From assembly GCA_020543525.1 (NCBI GenBank), contig JAHYIO010000031.1, forward strand, positions 2,542,001 to 2,606,000: a DNA stretch of 64,000 bases, in the 5' to 3' direction. A program made the translations under genes and the position numbers. This document shows positions 1 through 12,779 of the stretch, piece by piece. Positions within the stretch are counted from its first letter, which is position 1, and each line of letters opens with the position of its first letter. Under the pieces are notes generated by a model, which was given only the letters and a program-made list of their open reading frames with translations, was not told the DNA's origin and made no database searches. This DNA comes from Coriolopsis trogii (Eukaryota > Basidiomycota > Agaricomycetes > Polyporales > Polyporaceae).

Positions 1-237
1 TCCCACCGTGGCTAAAAGAGGGGGCGCGCGCACCTGCCGCAGTTCGTTCCATTCATCGCACAAAGGATGCTTCTCCCCGATCTCGGGTGTGCTCTCCAGC
101 TGGGCCGCGACCGTCCGGAAGAGTTCTTGGATGTCAAGCTGGTCGTTCAGCAGCGTCACAAAATTCTGCTTCAGCTCCGCGCGGGCCCGCTGGGCCGCTT
201 CAACATCGCTGTACGAAGGGAGGCCTGGCTCAGCCAT
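1..237 (-). CDS. Unidentified protein, 5' part only (runs off the window edge)
   Basis: An open frame reads leftward from an ATG at 235-237 to the window edge, giving at least 79 residues. It begins MAEPGLPSYSDVEAAQRAR and is rich in Glu, Gln and Leu (for example LKQNFVTLLNDQLDIQELF), which suggests an amphipathic helical N-terminus. A possible splice donor (CAG followed by GTGCGC) lies near base 30, so the last dozen codons may be intron. I do not recognise the family. The gene is divergent from nothing nearby: the next gene, an F-box protein, also reads leftward, 480 bases upstream. Balanced codon use and the acidic helical pattern favour a real gene. Confidence 0.45.
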   Translation of the reverse strand, partial: MAEPGLPSYSDVEAAQRARAELKQNFVTLLNDQLDIQELFRTVAAQLESTPEIGEKHPLCDEWNELRQVRAPPLLATVG

Positions 238-717
238 TGTACCGGTTGTGTGCAGTTGCGCTAGGGTCGTCGAGGATGCTGTCGTGTAATGTCGTCGAGC
301 TGTAGAACCGATGATTACAAGTGCTGAGTACAAGATAGAGCCTGGGTTGGGTGCTGCGGACTGCTCCGAGCTGCAGCACAGTCGGTCGAGGAGACTGGCC
401 CCGGGTTCATCGCGTGCATAAACGCGAGCCGCAGCCTCGAGGCATGTACTTCTCTTGTCACGTGCTCCGGCGCATAGAGCAATGTCTTCAGGCGTCATTG
501 GCATGGACCACTTGAAGTTGGAGAACGGTGTCGACTTGTTGCTGGGAGAGTTTATGTTGTTCCAAATATTTGAGTAAGGCTATCGCAGCAATTTGTATAA
601 TACAAGAACGCGGACGATGCATCTATCCATCATGGGAGACTGCGACTAACCTTCACGTCTACTAACCCTCGGTCCATATTGCACACCCCGGAAATCACAC
701 TTCTATGCGGAGGGCCC
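238..717. other. Intergenic region between the partial gene and the F-box gene
   Basis: This 480-base spacer is the 5' region of the leftward partial gene and the 3' region of the F-box gene. I see no coding signal, RNA gene or repeat in it. Confidence 0.5.
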
Positions 718-2426
718 TCACCCCGCAACATCCTTCTGCTCGGGTTCAGCAGCCACCTGGCCCTTCTCCACATCGCTCCTATCCGCCTCCTTGCCTCCCG
801 GCTTCCCGTCCGGCTCCTCCGTCATCCACACCACGCCCTCTCCGTCCTGCAAGTCCACACCCGCCCGCTCGAATTTCTCTGTCCACCAAATGAACAAGTC
901 CGGCGCGATCGGGTCCGTCGACGTGTCGACGAGAAAACCGAGCGTGCGCACGACTTCGAGGGCGGGGAAGAGCGAGCGATACGCCACGAACGCCTCGAGA
1001 TGCGCCTGCGCCTGGTTCGGCTTATTCGGATACAGCTTGCTGATACTCATTCCTCGGATCCCGACCCGCCGGAGAGTCGGATGGGGTACATCGAGCAGTG
1101 GCAGGCATGGTGGGCTCGCGTTGAAGTACTCCAGGTTCACGACCGGTGCGTCCGGCGCATTGGCTGTTGCAGTAGGGCCCTTCTGTGGTTTCGATGCTCC
1201 TGCTGCCTGCTGCTGCTGTTGATGCTCCTGTTTGAGGCGGAAGTGCGCCTGGGGCGAAATCGACACGACTTTCTCTCTCATGTCGAAGACCAGGGTTTCG
1301 AGGATCGGACATGTGGTCGGAGATAGAAAGGAGGACACACTGATGGGACCCGGCCGAAGCGACTGCGTCTTTGATGGCAGAAGCTCGACAGTTCGCAGCT
1401 GCCGGCCGTGTACCTCGAGGAAGCTGGCCAATTCCCTGGCTACAAGGGGCGCGTAGACTGTCGGGTGCGCACCGGCCGCGTCAAGGACGAGGTATCGTAG
1501 GGCAGGCATCACCTGCTTGGTTGCATAGCGAAGAAGCAGCGGACAGGTCGGCAGCGCCAGGTGTGTGACGTACGGGAAGTTGATGGTGTGAAACGAGCTC
1601 TGCTGGAGACAGCGCTCCGGATTGACGACGCAAATCTTCCCGAGATCCAGAACTCGCAGGGTGGGGAACTTCTCGAGCGCAGGTGTCGTCAGGAGAGGAA
1701 GCTCGTCAACCGCACAGACGCTGTCTTGCTGCCAACATAGTTCCTCGAGGGCGGACGGGAGATATTGTATCAGGACGGGGAGAAAGCCACTTGGCGCGGG
1801 TTTCTGCCAGACGCCACTGAAAACCCGCAACCTCGAGCAGAAGGATATGGAGATGATGACAGACCGCCAGAATGAGTGTGAATTCTTCGACATGGACCAG
1901 AGCTGGACTTCGAGATGCCTAACCCATCTCCCATGGCCCAAACCCTCGATCGCCGCTTTGGACCCATCCTCGCTCTCGACGACCTCCTTCCGGCTTTCTC
2001 TCAGCGTTCTGCAAAACATGTCGAGGAGGCGGCCACTGCCGAGGACAACGTGTTCGTACAGCAGTTCAATCGCGAGGCTCCTCCATGCGTGGCACACCCT
2101 GACGAGGGCGCACTTCGTCCTCATCGACTCGATCGGCGAGTTCATGCCTCGGGCGTAGTCGGCGGGACGTTCCGGCTCGAACGGGTCCTCTGGGGCGATT
2201 GAGCGGGCGCGAGGAACACGAGTCGCATACCGGAAGATGTCCAACCACAGCTCCGGTGGCAAACTCGTATGATCGACCTTCAGCGATGCGCCGCCGACAT
2301 TCCCCAGGGCTTGTTCGGCTAGGGTAGGGATGGGTGAGCACCCTTCAGGCGCGAGACTGGTAGACAGCTTGTCCTTTGGGAGAGTGGCACATTCTGGGCG
2401 ATGCGCAGGAGTTCAGCGTCCAGCAT
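718..2426 (-). CDS. F-box protein with leucine-rich C-terminal region
   Basis: Two exons are proposed, 2366-2426 and 718-2318, with a 47-nt intron (GTCTAC..CCCTAG, branch-like GCTCAC). They give 553 residues. The F-box core starts near residue 43 with SLPPELWLDIFRYAT and continues to a conserved basidiomycete pattern, LVRVCHAWRSLAIELLYEHV. F-box proteins bind Skp1 and bring substrates to SCF ubiquitin ligases. The rest has Leu-rich segments (FPTLRVLDLG, FPYVTHLALP, MPALRYLVLD) typical of irregular leucine-rich repeats used for substrate binding. A short poly-Gln run (HQQQQQAA) and an acidic, Lys-rich tail follow. The start is chosen because the frame is closed by a stop upstream and the spliced ATG restores phase. 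The exon 1 assignment is less sure than the F-box itself. The substrate cannot be told. Confidence 0.72.
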
Positions 2427-5400
2427 CAAGGCACCTGTCTGTACAACGGGCCGGTAGATGGTGATACACGCCACTCCAGACCCTATGCGCTTATAGCCCT
2501 GGCGGCTGAGGCGAGAAAGTCTGAATAGCGCGGCATACGCTGAAAATAGCAAACAAGCACATGGACAGGCGACGCAGGGCGTTGAGAGCAAGAACAGGGA
2601 ATGTGGTGGACGTGGACAGGGCCGCAACTCCATCGAAGCGACCAGCGCCCTGGAATGTCGGCGCCAACCACGTCCGGTGATACATAACCATAGACGTGAC
2701 TTTTACGCAAACACACCGGTCGTGAGGGCGGCTTCCTTGCGCCAATCGCGATGATGATACTTCACAAGGGAGTCAAACGATATCTGAGAGACTAGTCTGC
2801 AAGTCAAATGCCTGCAACTCTAGCCACTGGCATCGAACGTCATCAAAGCTATGTTTTAGCTCAACACGTTCTGGGGGAGGTGTCCAGGCGTGGCTAAGAT
2901 GCCGGCATCCGACCTGCTACCCCAAGCTTGCACACTTGGCGTGTCATCGCAATATACTCTCAGATATGCAGCCAAGAGGCAGGAAATCATTCGTGGAACT
3001 CATCACGTCGTGTCGCTGGCAGGATGCAGTAACACCCTCATGCCGCGCGCCCCATGACCCTTGACAAACGATATCGGCGCAAAAACGGCAGGATACACAC
3101 GGAAATGACAGAAGTCCCCGCCTGGCCCATATCAGAAACGGCAAGCGCAAGAGTGGTTCAGGGACCGGCGGCAGCTCAGACCATTAGCTTTAGGCTCAAG
3201 CACAAGGTTGACAAGCCCCAGAGTCCACTTGTGTGGAAGCCTTTCAAGATTCCGCATTCCCCCGTACCCGCTCTGGCGCAAGAGGCGCAGAACGTAGCCT
3301 ATGCCGTCTGCCGCCTCGCAGTCAGACCACTGACACGACAGCCAACCGACCCTGCCCGTCATGAAGGTCAGGACACTCCTCCCATAACACTGCGCCGCTC
3401 AAACGCCACAGCAGCCCGCCGCTGCGACGTGGGGACTGTCCATCCGCTCTGGAAGTGCGTAAACCACCCTGGCAGGCGCCACGACGGGCTGCGTGCGAGC
3501 TCTCACGTTCATTACACCAGCCGGCCGTCACCGCGTCACCACCCGCCGTTGCGCCCCTTGGCAACAGACAGGATCAACAGATGGCAGGAGCAAAAGAGGG
3601 CTTACCGGACGCTTGCGCTTCAGTCATCGGATCCGGCGCTGAACGTCGTTATTAGCAGGCAGACAGTCGGGGATCGGGAGGCAGGATAGGCGTGGCGTAG
3701 CACACGCTAGAGCTCCAGATCGTACGAGGTCAGGTTCGACATACCAGCTAATACGGGTGTGGCCGACACTTACGACACGTTCGTGGACGCCGTGTGTGCG
3801 CTCGAGTCTCGACGACGGTGACACAGCGGGGCCGGCCGTAGAGCGATGGGAACAGGGGTGTGTATCCGATGATTCCTCGAGGATGGCGGGAGCGTGTGAT
3901 GATCCAACCAGGAGGAAGTATCGTTGATGCAGATGCGAAGTGTTCGTCGTCGTCGAGCCCAACGTCGCCTCTGTATGTCTCGATGACGACCAGATGGGGG
4001 TGGGGAGGAGCGGGGGAGAAAGGAGGAGCCGCGGCGAGTTGCGGTGACGCCCCATTGTGGCGCTCAAGCCGAGTCAGGCGCTCATTCCTTAATTTGAGCC
4101 GCTCCCAACTGAGCCAAATCGGGCCAGATCGACTTCAAATGGCAAATCCCGCCCCACGTCGCTTAGCCACTGCCGACTCCACCGGAAAAAACGGGGCCGC
4201 GGGTGCCCGCGCCGTGATTGTAGTCGGGCCGGGAGTTTACCGCGGTGGTAGGTACTTCAAACTCGCGAGGCTCGACGCGAGCTGTCTTGACGGTGTTGGC
4301 AAGTAAGTACCATCGAGATGGAGGAGACTTTGATTCGGATCGCTGACCAGTGTCTACGAAGGACCAGGCCGCCCATACAGCAACGCCAATGACTAAATAC
4401 CGTATGCCCATTAGCTCTCTCGTCAGCACACTCCGGGAACACCCCATATGCTGTTCACGCATCCTATCCCTAAACGAGACCCGTCCGAGTGCACACCCAA
4501 GAAAAATCACCCTGAAACGGCAGAACATATCATACGGACATTGAACGAACAGAATCGCAACACACGAGAGTTGTGACAAACCCTGATAGTGATATGTTCT
4601 GTGCCTACCCACCCCCACGTGTTATGACGACGAGGGGGGTGTCCGCTAACCCCAGAACCCGAAACATGGGCTCATACATCCACTCGCGTTGCGTATCAGG
4701 AAGAAAGCTAGGCCAAGAGAAGAATCGCGTACGGTCAGGTACTCCTACGAACAGCGGAGATGTCAAGATAATCCCCGGAACGTCTTGCCTTATGCACGCA
4801 CAACGCTGCACCCGCGCGGGCCCCGCCCGGACAGCGGAACGCCTATCTCCGTATTGTCCTGACTCCAAGCTGTGTACTTAGAGTGACTATACTCAGAGAG
4901 GTACTGAGCAGTGGATGATTCAGACGAGGAAGGTAATGCACGATAATGATGATGATGATGACGCCGACACTGATGATGTATGACACTGTCCGATGTGCTG
5001 GTATAACATACTGTTACAATATTGCAGGGGGATATCTGTAGAGAATCGTCCTCTCCGGTACTGGTAAGTAGATGTGAACATGCCCGAGACGTGATAGTGA
5101 GTATAAGGCGAACCGCGGATGCAAGTAGGGGGAGAACGAAAGACGAGATCCCAACTACGCTAAACCGCGATCGCATGCAGAGTATTGTACAACTTTCGCG
5201 AAACACGACCCTGCGCCCGTGCCCGACGCGCGGGAGATGCATTCCAGGGTGCAACACAACGTCTGTTCGAATGATGACAACGCACAGCACAGTACCGGCG
5301 CAGTGTGGCGATCAAGTCGGGGACTCGGGTGTTGTGCGCTGCGTAAGCCGACGCGGCGCGCGGATAGATAGTTCCTGCGCTCCGGATCCCGACAGCTTGG

Positions 5401-5520
5401 CACTGGCAGTGAGCCGGGTCGAGTATTGCAGCCTCCCGCGCGAGCCTCAGCAGTGGTTCGGGAAGAAACACAGCACCGTCGCCCAATGACCGCAAGGATA
5501 CCGAGGTATCACAACACGAG
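2427..5520. other. Gene-poor stretch of 3.1 kb
   Basis: This region lies between the 5' end of the F-box gene and the 3' end of the first WOPR gene. Only short frames are present, several overlap on opposite strands, and none shows a recognisable domain or a spliced continuation. It contains the small ATG microsatellite listed separately. I see no RNA gene or transposon end. Confidence 0.5.
4943..4963 (+). repeat. Short (ATG)n microsatellite
   Basis: A run of about six ATG/GAT triplets lies in non-coding sequence; the opposite strand reads CAT repeats. It is too short and isolated to suggest function. Confidence 0.7.
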
Positions 5521-7108
5521 TCAGCGCGCCCCAGGACCGAGCGCGAGCAGGCGCAACGCTCGGTCGTCGGCCGGGCATCGTCGGTATATGGTAGTGCGAG
5601 GAAGGGTTTCGAGGGGCACCAGGTCAACGCCACGAGTACCCTGACCATCGTTCGGCAGGATCGGGGCGGGTTTGTAGGGTTCGCCGTCGTCCCAAAGCGG
5701 GCGCGATTCCATGAGCATGGGCGAATCCTGGGAGGACGTCGACGAACTCGACAGACTGGGAGACATGTGCGTGTGTGCTGAATGGTAGGAGCGCATCGAC
5801 TGATCTGAGGAGGTCGGCGAATGCGACTTGGACGTCCGTGCATGCTCATGGCCCATCACGGGTGAAGGCGTGAATCCGTCCCCGGAGCCCCATGCATAGT
5901 GAGGAGTTGGCTCCGTCGTCAAAGAAGCAAAGGGGTGCGTATAGTTCGCGTCGACGGACATCGGCGAAAGAGCGGATTTCGATTCGTCGGGGAACATGAC
6001 GTGGCCCCGATCCGACAAAGCGTTAGCCAGCTCGGAATGCTGCTGAGGGGACACTGTAAATACGGGAACGACGCTACTCAGAAGTACCAATTCACCTCGG
6101 GATAGAAGGACGGTGCGGGAGGAGAGTGGTGGTGGACAGGCGTGTGGAGGGAAATCGAACCTGGTGGCGGCGCCATGACGTCCGGGCAGCCCATCAAGGA
6201 CATTCCTGAGCTCGCGACCGAACTAGGACCGATAGGACCGGGAAGGGGCGGAGGCGTCTCCTGAGTGCGGACCATACGACGACTCGGCGGCTGCGACGGG
6301 AACGGGGCATACATGCGCTTCACGGTCGACGTCGACGAGCGCGAACCCTCGCCACGCTTGCCGGGTTTTGTCGTGCGCGCACTCCGGAAGATGCCCTCAG
6401 GCACCTCCAAATCGCGCAGCTCGGGGATGTCGTCTATCGTGCGCAACTGGCCCTCCGTCAGCTTCGTGAAGTATGCGTCTGGAACGAGCATGGTCAGCGA
6501 CTTCAAGAACAAAGTTACGGCAGTAGTTGAGCGGCAGCGTACTCATGTGCCATTTAGGCGGCTTCTTTTGTCTGTCATCGGACTCTTTCTGGGAAGGATC
6601 CTTGACGTCCTCACGAATGACGGAATAAGTCAACTTGATGTACAGGTCTTGCTCGCCTGGGCGAACGACCTGGTTTTCGGAGGTTCTAGTGCGCCCGAGA
6701 AGGGTTTCTATCACGAAGGGCGCGATTATCTCGGGACATTGGATGCTCACCTCGCGTTGCCCTTGCCTTTACGCGGGCTCTCGAAATACATGAGGAAGTC
6801 CTGCAAGATGCACGTGCGCGATGAACACGGCGGCATCGAGACAAACCGAGCAGGCCACGCACCTCTCGGACGCGCGATGCAGTCCATGACTTCCCCTCGG
6901 TGAACCTCTCCATGCTCACGCTGAAAGAATCCGTATTCGGCCCCTTCTCTTCCCACACATACACATCTCCGGGGCGCAGGGCGGCGCGCTCGTTCGCGTC
7001 GAGGCGCTTCTCGATTTTGGGGAGCATTCCGAGTTGGACGGCGTAGAAGAGCTTGTGGGCATCGGCCGCGGAGCGGATGTGGACGTTGGTGAGGGTAGGA
7101 CGCTGCAT
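5521..7108 (-). CDS. WOPR-domain (Gti1/Pac2 family) transcription regulator, copy 1
   Basis: Five exons are proposed: 6863-7108, 6751-6800, 6543-6685, 6096-6478 and 5521-6042, with introns of 62, 65, 64 and 53 nt. They give 447 residues in closed phase. The N-terminal 190 residues carry the two-part WOPR DNA-binding domain. Visible motifs are VHIRSAADAHKLFYA, ALRPGDVYVWEE, RFTEGKSWTASRVRE|DFLMYFE, IKLTYSV, KWHM.AYFTK and TIDDIPELRDLEVP. WOPR proteins are nuclear regulators of morphological switching and development in fungi (Wor1, Gti1, Pac2, Ryp1 are known members). The C-terminal half is Ser/Pro/His-rich and unstructured, with a Ser run near SPSLSSSSTSS. The usual Lys/Gln before TYS is Leu here (see findings). 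It lies in tandem with copy 2, same strand, 5.7 kb away. Introns 1, 2 and 3 match copy 3 in place and phase. Confidence 0.88.
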
Positions 7109-7213
7109 GATAGCGAAGGAGCGCCGCGGGGATTGTGGGGAAGGGATAGAGGAAGGGGAGGGGGCGGGCAGGAGAAAGAGGAAGAGGGGAGGGAGGGGGA
7201 GGGGGTTGAGGCG

Positions 7214-7221
7214 ATTATATA
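7214..7221 (-). promoter_or_regulatory. TATA box of WOPR copy 1
   Basis: TATATAAT lies on the minus strand 106 bases upstream of the ATG. It is followed by a pyrimidine-rich tract on the coding strand (7130-7210), an arrangement common before fungal transcription starts. It implies that transcription can start close to the gene despite the long empty region upstream. Confidence 0.5.
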
Positions 7222-10200
7222 GATATGGGGTTCTGGCCGCTGATTTGATCAGGGAGGGAGAAGGACGGTGGAGAGGTAGCAGTATAGAGCGAGGTTCCTA
7301 GCCGCATCAGGCAAAGGAATAAGTCTGGAAATATTCGCGAGCGAAAGTCTGCCGGCACCCAGGATAGCGGACACTTCTGACCCGAGATAAGGGCACGTCC
7401 GGCAGAGCGGTAGAGGCCCTCCCAATCTAATTCTGGGAGATCTAGATGGGATTGGTCATGACCCCATACCGAACTTTATCAAGTCTATTATGCCTTGACT
7501 GATCGTCCCTGCAGTCATCGTCCACGCCTCGTCTGCCACTCCAGCCTTTGCGCTTCCCGCTGTCCTCGTCCACAGGCCGTCTCACCCCCTCGTGGCCGTC
7601 TGCCCGGCTTCGATTCACGGATCTGTGCGAGGCTCTCTTGCTGCGCGCGAAGGTCTCCTGCCCCATCTGCCTGCTGTGATCAGGCACATCGTCTTGAATA
7701 TGCGCTGTTTTGGCTCTGCTTCTCAACTTAGTCTCTGCTGCCATGCTCCCACTCTACCGCCTTAGCAACGCAGCACTGACGTGCGCTCTCTTTCTGGCCT
7801 CAGATACCTGCCCTCTGCCGTACACGGACGGCTTCAGTTCCTTTATCTGTGGCTTCCTGGGCCTCCACGAGACAGGGAAACCTTCGCGGGAAGGAACTCG
7901 GCAGCTGACTAACGTGATGTCCCGGTCACGCTCACACATGGCGCAGAGCAATCGAGTCCGGGTGAACGCCGAGGGACAGTCTCACGACGACGTCGTGTCA
8001 TGACGCACGCGGCGCTGGCGTCCGGGACTAGAACTCGTCGGGAGAGTCGACTGCAAAGGGCTTCGTTGAACCCTCTCGCGACCGCGGGATGGTCACCAGA
8101 TAGACGGCGCAGGGGGACCGACGTCATGTGCGCTTGGAAGGGGATGATGGGGTGACATCAGGAGGGCAGACGTCGCGAGCGTTCGCAATGCTGTCGGTTA
8201 CGTGCTAATGCATCTGGGACTGAAGCGAAGGGGGACCCCAGAACGAGTGGCCATTCAGCGAAGGGCGCAGAGAGGGTCGGCTAGGGCGTGCCGACGGGCG
8301 AGATGTCTGAGTGTGTGTTCGCGGTCAGAGAAAGCGCATGGAGGGCCTGGAAGCGGACAGACGGCGGCAGTTGTGTGGGCTTGGGCTGACGGATGGGGGA
8401 GTGAGCAGCGCGGGATGGGAGAAGAGACTGATGGCAGGGACGCGTGGTCCCGTGTAGGTCGGGCTGGCAGGACTGGCAGGCACTGAGAGAGGGTCGGCAT
8501 GGGCTGCCAGTGTTCGGAGGAGAAGGGCGTTGGAGTGGCGCAGCGCACACGGAAGCAGATCTGGACAGTGTCGATCGTCTGTGGCGCGCCGTCGTCGGCT
8601 GGCCCAATGGGGGAAGAAAGACACACCATATCTCTGTATCGATGGCCCGATCACCACAGTCAGCCTCGGCCTCGAATGGCAAACCACTCGATGTGGACGC
8701 AGAGTATGGCGAGCACGTAGTCGCTGTCAGGGAGGTAAGCGTGTCTACGAAACATCCGCCCATGCGACGCCGAGCCAGCTGACTCCAACGAGGTCTGCGC
8801 GAGGGCATCGGAGCCTCGCCCAACCGTCGGGCGTCCTCTGTCATCCCCTTCCTACTCCAGCAGCTGCTAAGACCGATCCTCTCGTTCTGCGAGCATCACA
8901 TCACTCCCCCTGCCGTACCATCCTCGATTCGTCTACCCTGCCCCAGCCCCTTGTCCCTTCCAGACCAACGCAAATAGCTTGCATTACCATCGTCCACAAA
9001 CGCCGGAGCAGGGCCCAGGAGCCCTCCCGGCAGTCATGGGTTACCACAGCTGTGGGAGTGCCAGACGAGCACACCAGTCAGCTGCCTGGACAGCTTCCGC
9101 CCGCGCACCGCATCGACTCAATTGCCTCTTCCCATGTTCCCCCACGCTCGCCTCAGCGCAACGCCCCATTCGCCCCCGCCGCTGCACCCCCCGCACATCA
9201 TCCAACTTCTCGACGCTCGCCTCGTCTTCCCCGCCTCGCCACCCCGCTCTGCAGCTCACGCGAGTCCGCGTTCGCCGACACCAATCCCAGTTCGCGAAGC
9301 CTCATACGGTTCCCAGATATGGCTTCTACGCGCACCCTCACCTCCTCCGATGCATCGTTAATTCACACCTCTAGCCGAGCATCCCGCAGCACACATTACA
9401 TGGCCAACAGCATTAGTGTTAGCCCTGCCCGCTTCTCAACCCGCAGTGTGCGTGCATGGCACCGAAACTCGGCCGATGACACCATCACAGACCAGCCTCG
9501 TCCCTTCTCTCGTGCCATCCACGCATGCCAATCCGCCGATTAATCTGCAAGAAGACAAACGGGAACCAGGAAGGGAAGAACTTCTTGCGAACGTACACTG
9601 ACAGCTCCCCCAAGCCGCAGAGACATCACTAACGTTAACCCCACATACGCGTGTCTGCGTGTGGGATCATCTGGGCTGGCAGTGAGCCAGGCGCCAAGGC
9701 CCTCCCCCCGCATTGTCCCAGTCAATGATTCTGTCCCAGACCCCACACAGCACGCAGCCTTCCTCTTCGTTTCCATCCATCCACACCAGTAGGAAGGGCG
9801 AGCACCCGGCCGTGGCTGCAAGGGTCCTCTGTCCAACCCCCGCCTGTCAGGCTGACGACACTAGCATTCTTCCCGTCAGGCAACCCCGCATCCGGGTGAG
9901 TATCCGACGCCTCATACTTCCCGGCTCTCCGGAGACGCGGCCACTTTGCGGCAGTGCGTTTTTTTAGCGTTCCTGCCCCTACCCCTACCCTCGTTCTCGT
10001 CACGCTCCCTCAGGCAGGCGGCAAGCCACACTTCCCTACAAACTCTCGAACCGCGGCCGGCAGCAGCGGGGTCGTCGTGCCAGTGTCACGGGAGATGCTT
10101 CAGGCCTTCAGGTTCGGTCTGGGCCCAGTCTCCCTTCGAATTCGCAATACGATCCTGAATACGCCATCGTCACCTGTCGATGCGCACGGATGGACGCACG

Positions 10201-12779
10201 GACGCGCGCGCGCGCGTAGCCGCGCCACCAACTCGAAACTATACTGCAATACTTTGGATCGGAAAGATGAAGATCTGCACAGTTTCCCGAGTCGCCCTTC
10301 GGCGCTGCACGCTGCACGTTCGTGCTGGAAGCCGTACGCACGACCATCGGCCCTCGCGGTCTCGAACGCGACGAGACAGACGGTGGGAGGAGGGCTCGTG
10401 AGTCGTGAGCCGCGAGCCGTGAAGGGCCCATCATGTTCCTGTACCGCGTCCAGTGCGTGCTTCCCTGCAAGCTCGCCGCTGCACATGTACCACTCCGGTT
10501 TCGCGCGTCCAGTACTCCGTCAGACATGGCTCGGTCCATGACGCGTGCGCAGCCTCTCACCACCACATACCCGCTTCGGCACCGTACGTTTGGATATGGG
10601 GGGAAGAGGTGTGATGGGGGACAGGGCCTGGCAGGTTCATGTGCGCTTGCCAGTCCCTAGCATGCCCCCGCGAAAGATCGTCAGCGGGAGCTGGGAAGCA
10701 GCGATCCCGCCGAAGCTCTCGCGTCCGGATGATGGATCTCTACTCAGGCTCGCGAACCCCACCCCCCCTCCCCCCGGTTGAGGAGTCCGAGGTTTCGTCT
10801 CCTCACTCGACACAGCCATCGCAGCGAGCCGTCCGCGGCCATGAAACGGGGACAGGAAGCTTATGCATACACCCCGAGGAACACAAACTGGGAACAAAGC
10901 CCGACGGCGATGAATCATGACATATGCCCCTACCCGAATTCTGCTCGCGAGATCGCGCGATCGTCACTGAGCACTGAGCACCGAGGCCTGGAGGTCGATC
11001 GTAGCGCGGCCGTGCATGGGTGACTATGCAGCAGCACCGTGGTGAGAGAACCGGACACGAAGCATCGCTGCGAAGGGCCACCGTTTCTCGTTCTTCGCAC
11101 GCGTGCTCCAGAGGACCCTTACATACTGATAATGGCAGGTCGCTCACCGCTCAGGAGTCTGCGGTAAGGTGCAGGTGCAGGTGTAGGAAGCTGCAGCAGG
11201 AGAAAAGGAAGTCATATAGGCCTTTCACCAACAGTGGTGAGGGTACCAACGCGAGCCGCGTCGTACGTACAGGAAGCTCCATCGACGCCTCCTTCAGCAC
11301 GCGCGGGGGGGAAGGGGGTGGTGTTCTCCCATCTAACGTCTCAGAGTCTCATGGCCCCAGCCGGAGCACGGCGCGTGCCCTGCAGGCTCGCAGGCCTGTA
11401 TACGATGGGGAAGAACCTCGCAAGAACCCCGAACCCACGATGCGCTGGTATAGATCCCCGCGTCTCTCCCTCTCTCGTCTCTCGATCTCTCACCCTTGGC
11501 CTGACGGCTGCTTCTCTCGCGCTCCAGACCCGGCCCCTGCCACAATCTTTCCTCTTTCGCAAACGACCGCTGGGTCTGCTGCCCACTGGCATCCCTCCTG
11601 CCGCCTGCGCACGTTGCTCCAGAAGCCCTCAGAAGCATCGTCGCGCCAGTCGCTTCCCAAGACCTCACACACACCTGCAGCGGCTCGGACTGTATGCACT
11701 CGTCACGGACGCTGCTGCTGCTGCTGCTTCCGATCCGTCCCCAAACCTGGTACTCACGCTTATAGCTAGTCTGGTCTCATGAGCATCCCCCTCCGTAAAA
11801 GGTCATGATCCTTGGCAGGGCTCCGAGTCCAGATGTGGCTCCATTTCAAGGGAAGTGCAAGTGGGATACGGAGATGTCGACAATGCTTGGGTCAGCGAGT
11901 CGGCGATGTCGATGTCGCCGCCTTTCAATTCATTAGCGGCCCATCGCACCATTCCTCGTCCTTCTCGGGTTCACAAAGGGAAGGGGCGGCAGACCCCAGA
12001 GGCAGAGCGGAGCAGCAGAGGTCCAGAGGCAGACGCAGAGAGGCAGACGCATCGGAACTACATCGCATACATATGGTACCAATAGAACCGCATGAAGCGT
12101 GAGCCAGGCGTACAATAGAAGCGTACAAATACAAGTCACAGAACCACATTCTAGGCCCCGATGCTCGACCTCCTCCGCGCTGGCACTCGCAAGAGGGACA
12201 CGGACTGGAAACTGGATCCGCAACCGCGACCGCGACCGGGACTCAGAGATCGTGACGATCCGGACAGGAGTACATCTGAGGGAGCGCAGATCGGCGCGCA
12301 TCGAGTTCGAAATTCGAACCGCGCACTGTCAAACGCTCGGACGCACAGATGCACCAGCTGCGCGGATGCACGGGCTCCGGACCCAGTCGACCTCGTCCGT
12401 GCACAACGACGCAGATCGCACGCGCCACAGACGGCTCTAGGCTCTCGGGAGGGGTCTCAACAGGCCCCTCCCCAGCGCCGAGCGGTCAGCGCTCGACGGA
12501 CGGATGACGGAGAGCGGGTCCTTTAGCTCTAGTGCAGCGAGGTGCCCGCCCGCCCGCACCTTCTATCGGATTCAGACTCGGATCTCCGGACGTGGACGGC
12601 AGAGTGGCTCTATGCGTCGGCAATGGGAAACGATAGCTGTTGTGTGCTTGTGTGCGGCATAGCGGCACGGCGTCAATCGTCGTCAAGACAAAAGAGGAAA
12701 AGGAAAGTGATGCCGAGAACAGCCCAGGAGGGAGGGAGAGCAGCGCCCCTGCATCCACCGACAGACGGCACAGGACACC
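7222..12779. other. Gene-poor block of 5.6 kb upstream of WOPR copy 1
   Basis: The block lies between the promoter of copy 1 and the stop codon of copy 2. Several long frames exist, for example plus strand 8530-9543 and 11020-11769. They overlap other open frames on both strands, have Arg/Ser/Pro-dominated composition and show no domain. I read them as open by chance in GC-rich DNA. Pyrimidine-rich patches occur on the plus strand around 8.9-9.6 kb and 11.4-11.7 kb. A short alternating CG run lies near 10203-10216. The region could hold regulatory DNA or non-coding transcripts, but nothing in the sequence proves this. Confidence 0.5.

Noticed and set aside
8530..9543. 337-codon plus-strand frame in the block upstream of WOPR copy 1
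   Set aside because: It overlaps other open frames in both directions, is dominated by Arg, Ser, Pro and Thr, and has no domain or splice logic.
11020..11769. 249-codon plus-strand frame
   Set aside because: Same character as other chance frames in GC-rich DNA; a second long frame overlaps it on the same strand.
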